A stretch of 64,000 nucleotides of DNA. It comes from Candidatus Saccharimonadota bacterium (lineage in GTDB: Bacteria > Patescibacteriota > Saccharimonadia > Saccharimonadales > Saccharimonadaceae). The stretch is from positions 1 through 64,000 of the forward strand of contig JAQGHF010000002.1 in the NCBI GenBank assembly GCA_028288995.1, given 5' to 3'. Of this stretch, positions 62,725-64,000 are shown in pieces. The position numbers were made by a program, and so were the translations under genes. Positions within the stretch are counted from its first letter, which is position 1; each line of letters starts with the position of its first letter. The notes under the pieces are model-generated. The model was given only the letters and a program-made list of their open reading frames with translations, searched no databases and was not told where the DNA came from.

Positions 62725-63252
62725 ATGACCATTTACGACCTCTTAGTCCGTATATTCGCTGACGGTGGTGTTGTCGCTGTTATCCTCATCGGCGGCCTTG
62801 TCCTACTCTTCAAGATTCCCAAAGGCAAACGCTTTGAAGCCTATACTCGCATTCTTATGGCGGGTCTGACGACCTACTTAATTGCGAAATTTGTTGCCTC
62901 AATCTATCAACCATCGTTCGAACGTCCTTTCGAGCTGCTGGGCGCTGCACCTGGTGCACTCTACCTTAATAATCCTGGTTTTCCATCAGACCATGCACTA
63001 TTTGCAACCGCCATTACTGCAGCCGTTTGGTTTGAGACTCGCATGAAAAAGACCACGCTAGTACTAGTGGTTCTGACGGTATTAATGTGTGTTGGTCGAG
63101 TGTTGGCGCTAGTTCACACGCCACTCGATGTCGCAGGGGGTATTGTCATAGGCCTTGTAGGTGCGGTATGGTATGTACATAAGACACCGGTGGGAGAAAA
63201 AGAGGTGAGTCATGGCACAGATAATCATCACAGATCAGCAAGCAGTCGCTGA
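62725..63252 (+). CDS. PAP2-family membrane phosphatase
   Basis: 175 residues from ATG 62725, AGAGGAG upstream. Three phosphatase motifs: KFVASIYQPSFERPFE (ERPF, motif 1), PGFPSDHALFATAI (PSDHA, motif 2), and GRVLALVHTPLDVAGGI (R...H...D, motif 3). Five or so membrane helices. Likely removes phosphate from undecaprenyl pyrophosphate or other lipid phosphates outside the membrane, for wall synthesis. Overlaps the next gene by 41 bases. Confidence 0.9.
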   Translation: MTIYDLLVRIFADGGVVAVILIGGLVLLFKIPKGKRFEAYTRILMAGLTTYLIAKFVASIYQPSFERPFELLGAAPGALYLNNPGFPSDHALFATAITAAVWFETRMKKTTLVLVVLTVLMCVGRVLALVHTPLDVAGGIVIGLVGAVWYVHKTPVGEKEVSHGTDNHHRSASSR

Positions 63253-63694
63253 ATCGTATGCAATGTGGGTACGAACTGTCGTACTTGGTGCCGTTACTGG
63301 AATTATCTTTTGGCTTCTGACTATTATCACCTCGCGTTACATTGTCGATCCGCTCGCATGCGGGCGACTGATGAATGCAACCCTCTGCGTTGATTCGATG
63401 CCTTTTGCTGGCAATATTGCTGCAATCTTAGCAGCGGTTGTCGGAGTCATCGCGATGGTGCGTATTGGTGCTGCACGACCGATTGTGATTGCCATTGCAT
63501 CGGCGGCACTCCTCTGGGATCTAGCAACGTGGACTGACGGACTTTTCTGGCTGGAAGCAGTTGCGTGGAGCATCGTTTTGTACGCAGCTGTCTATGCCTT
63601 GTTTGCCTGGATTACTCGTTATGCAACCCTTTGGATGACGATCGCAATCAGTGTACTTATTGTCCTCATTATTCGTATTGCACTCGTCCTGTAA
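63212..63694 (+). CDS. four-helix membrane protein, unknown
   Basis: 160 residues, helices at about 17-38, 58-80, 85-105 and 115-155. A PLACGRLMNATLCVDSMPFAG loop with two Cys may lie outside. Overlap with the PAP2 gene implies joint expression, so a role in envelope lipid or wall work is possible. No family recognised. Confidence 0.65.
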   Translation: MAQIIITDQQAVAESYAMWVRTVVLGAVTGIIFWLLTIITSRYIVDPLACGRLMNATLCVDSMPFAGNIAAILAAVVGVIAMVRIGAARPIVIAIASAALLWDLATWTDGLFWLEAVAWSIVLYAAVYALFAWITRYATLWMTIAISVLIVLIIRIALVL

Positions 63695-63777
63695 AATCCT
63701 GTAAAAAGCCTGAGAAAATCGTCGCAAACCATAGCCTTTATGCTAGAATAGCCACAGTAATAATCCGAGGGTAGGGA

Positions 63778-64000
63778 ATGGTCACTAAAAAGCAAAAGCA
63801 TGCTGTGTCTGTACATAAACACGTCAAGTTAAAGGCACACCACGCGAAGCCGTATCGCAAACGTCATGTTGGACTTTTGTTCGTCTCTTTATTGGCACTG
63901 ATCTTCCTCGGAACTCTTTTAGTGCAGTATCGTGATCAAATTGTTAGCGGTATTTCGAGTAGTAAGACCTTCGTCAGTGGTCTATTTCTTCAGAAGGATT
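63778..64000 (+). CDS. N-terminal part of a membrane-anchored protein (partial)
   Basis: ATG 63778 is preceded by GAGGGTAGGGA. The first 74 codons run off the right edge. A basic start (MVTKKQKHAVSVHKHVKLK) is followed by a membrane helix (VGLLFVSLLALIFLGTLLV, about 37-55). A TAGAAT box lies near 63744. The rest is not visible, so no family can be given. Confidence 0.6.
   Translation, partial: MVTKKQKHAVSVHKHVKLKAHHAKPYRKRHVGLLFVSLLALIFLGTLLVQYRDQIVSGISSSKTFVSGLFLQKD

Overview
The window looks like chromosomal DNA of a candidate phyla radiation bacterium, most likely a free-living or environmental Saccharibacterium (TM7/Patescibacteria). This is inferred from the gene set and style: compact genes with 1-20 base overlaps, a short SAM synthetase (320 residues), no biosynthetic pathways in 64 kb, small membrane proteins of unknown function, a type IV pilin, a cytochrome bo3 operon, and many promoters whose -10 box (TATAAT or TATACT) ends only 6-11 bases before the start codon. 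Stops are standard (TAA/TAG/TGA). No rRNA or CRISPR array was seen.

Layout. 1-2.3 kb: a pilin-like protein, tRNA-Phe, a DUF4389 membrane protein and tRNA-Gly. 2.3 to about 14.1 kb: an integrative element inserted at the 3' end of tRNA-Gly. Its left, minus-strand arm carries a large serine recombinase, a plasmid/phage-type replication initiator, a SpoVG-like protein and small unknowns. Its right arm carries a complete type III restriction-modification system (Mod and Res), a Cro/C-type regulator with two CTAAC-N5-GTTAG operators, and unknown accessory genes. 14.2-18.6 kb: an accessory stretch with a KAP/AAA-like NTPase, a G5/DUF3761 surface protein, a membrane-anchored unknown, and two paralogous double-HTH proteins. 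Each HTH gene overlaps the stop of its convergent neighbour by 4 bases, and a homologous hairpin repeat is associated with this arrangement. 18.6-25.3 kb: small enzymes, a ClpC-type unfoldase, tRNA-Cys and tRNA-Leu.

25.4-47 kb is mostly core: lemA, htpX, ligA, a MazG-like/DUF1653 fusion, an ADP-ribosylglycohydrolase, an RRM protein, a Mur ligase, leuS, rpmF, nusB, rnc, rpsP, khpA, trmD, tRNA-Gln, a broken alpha/beta hydrolase and a glucosidase/glycosyltransferase pair. 47-64 kb: a TerC-like protein, cyoABCDE, an NDH-2 type NADH dehydrogenase, an FMN reductase, yaaA, two RNA methyltransferases, a SAM riboswitch with metK, a two-component system and a PAP2 phosphatase. NDH-2 plus bo3 oxidase would form a two-enzyme NADH-to-oxygen chain if a quinone is available.

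The most unusual items are: (1) leuS carries a complete Nudix domain inside its editing region and, separately, an in-frame 110-base insertion bounded by perfect 16-base inverted repeats, like Rickettsia palindromic elements; (2) tRNA-Gly and tRNA-Cys have altered D-loop/T-loop contact bases (U19 with A56; A18 with G55); (3) the convergent HTH/hairpin modules beside the integrative element; (4) a LigA whose four zinc-finger cysteines are all missing; (5) widespread leaderless-type promoters. All assignments are from reading the sequence; no database search was run.
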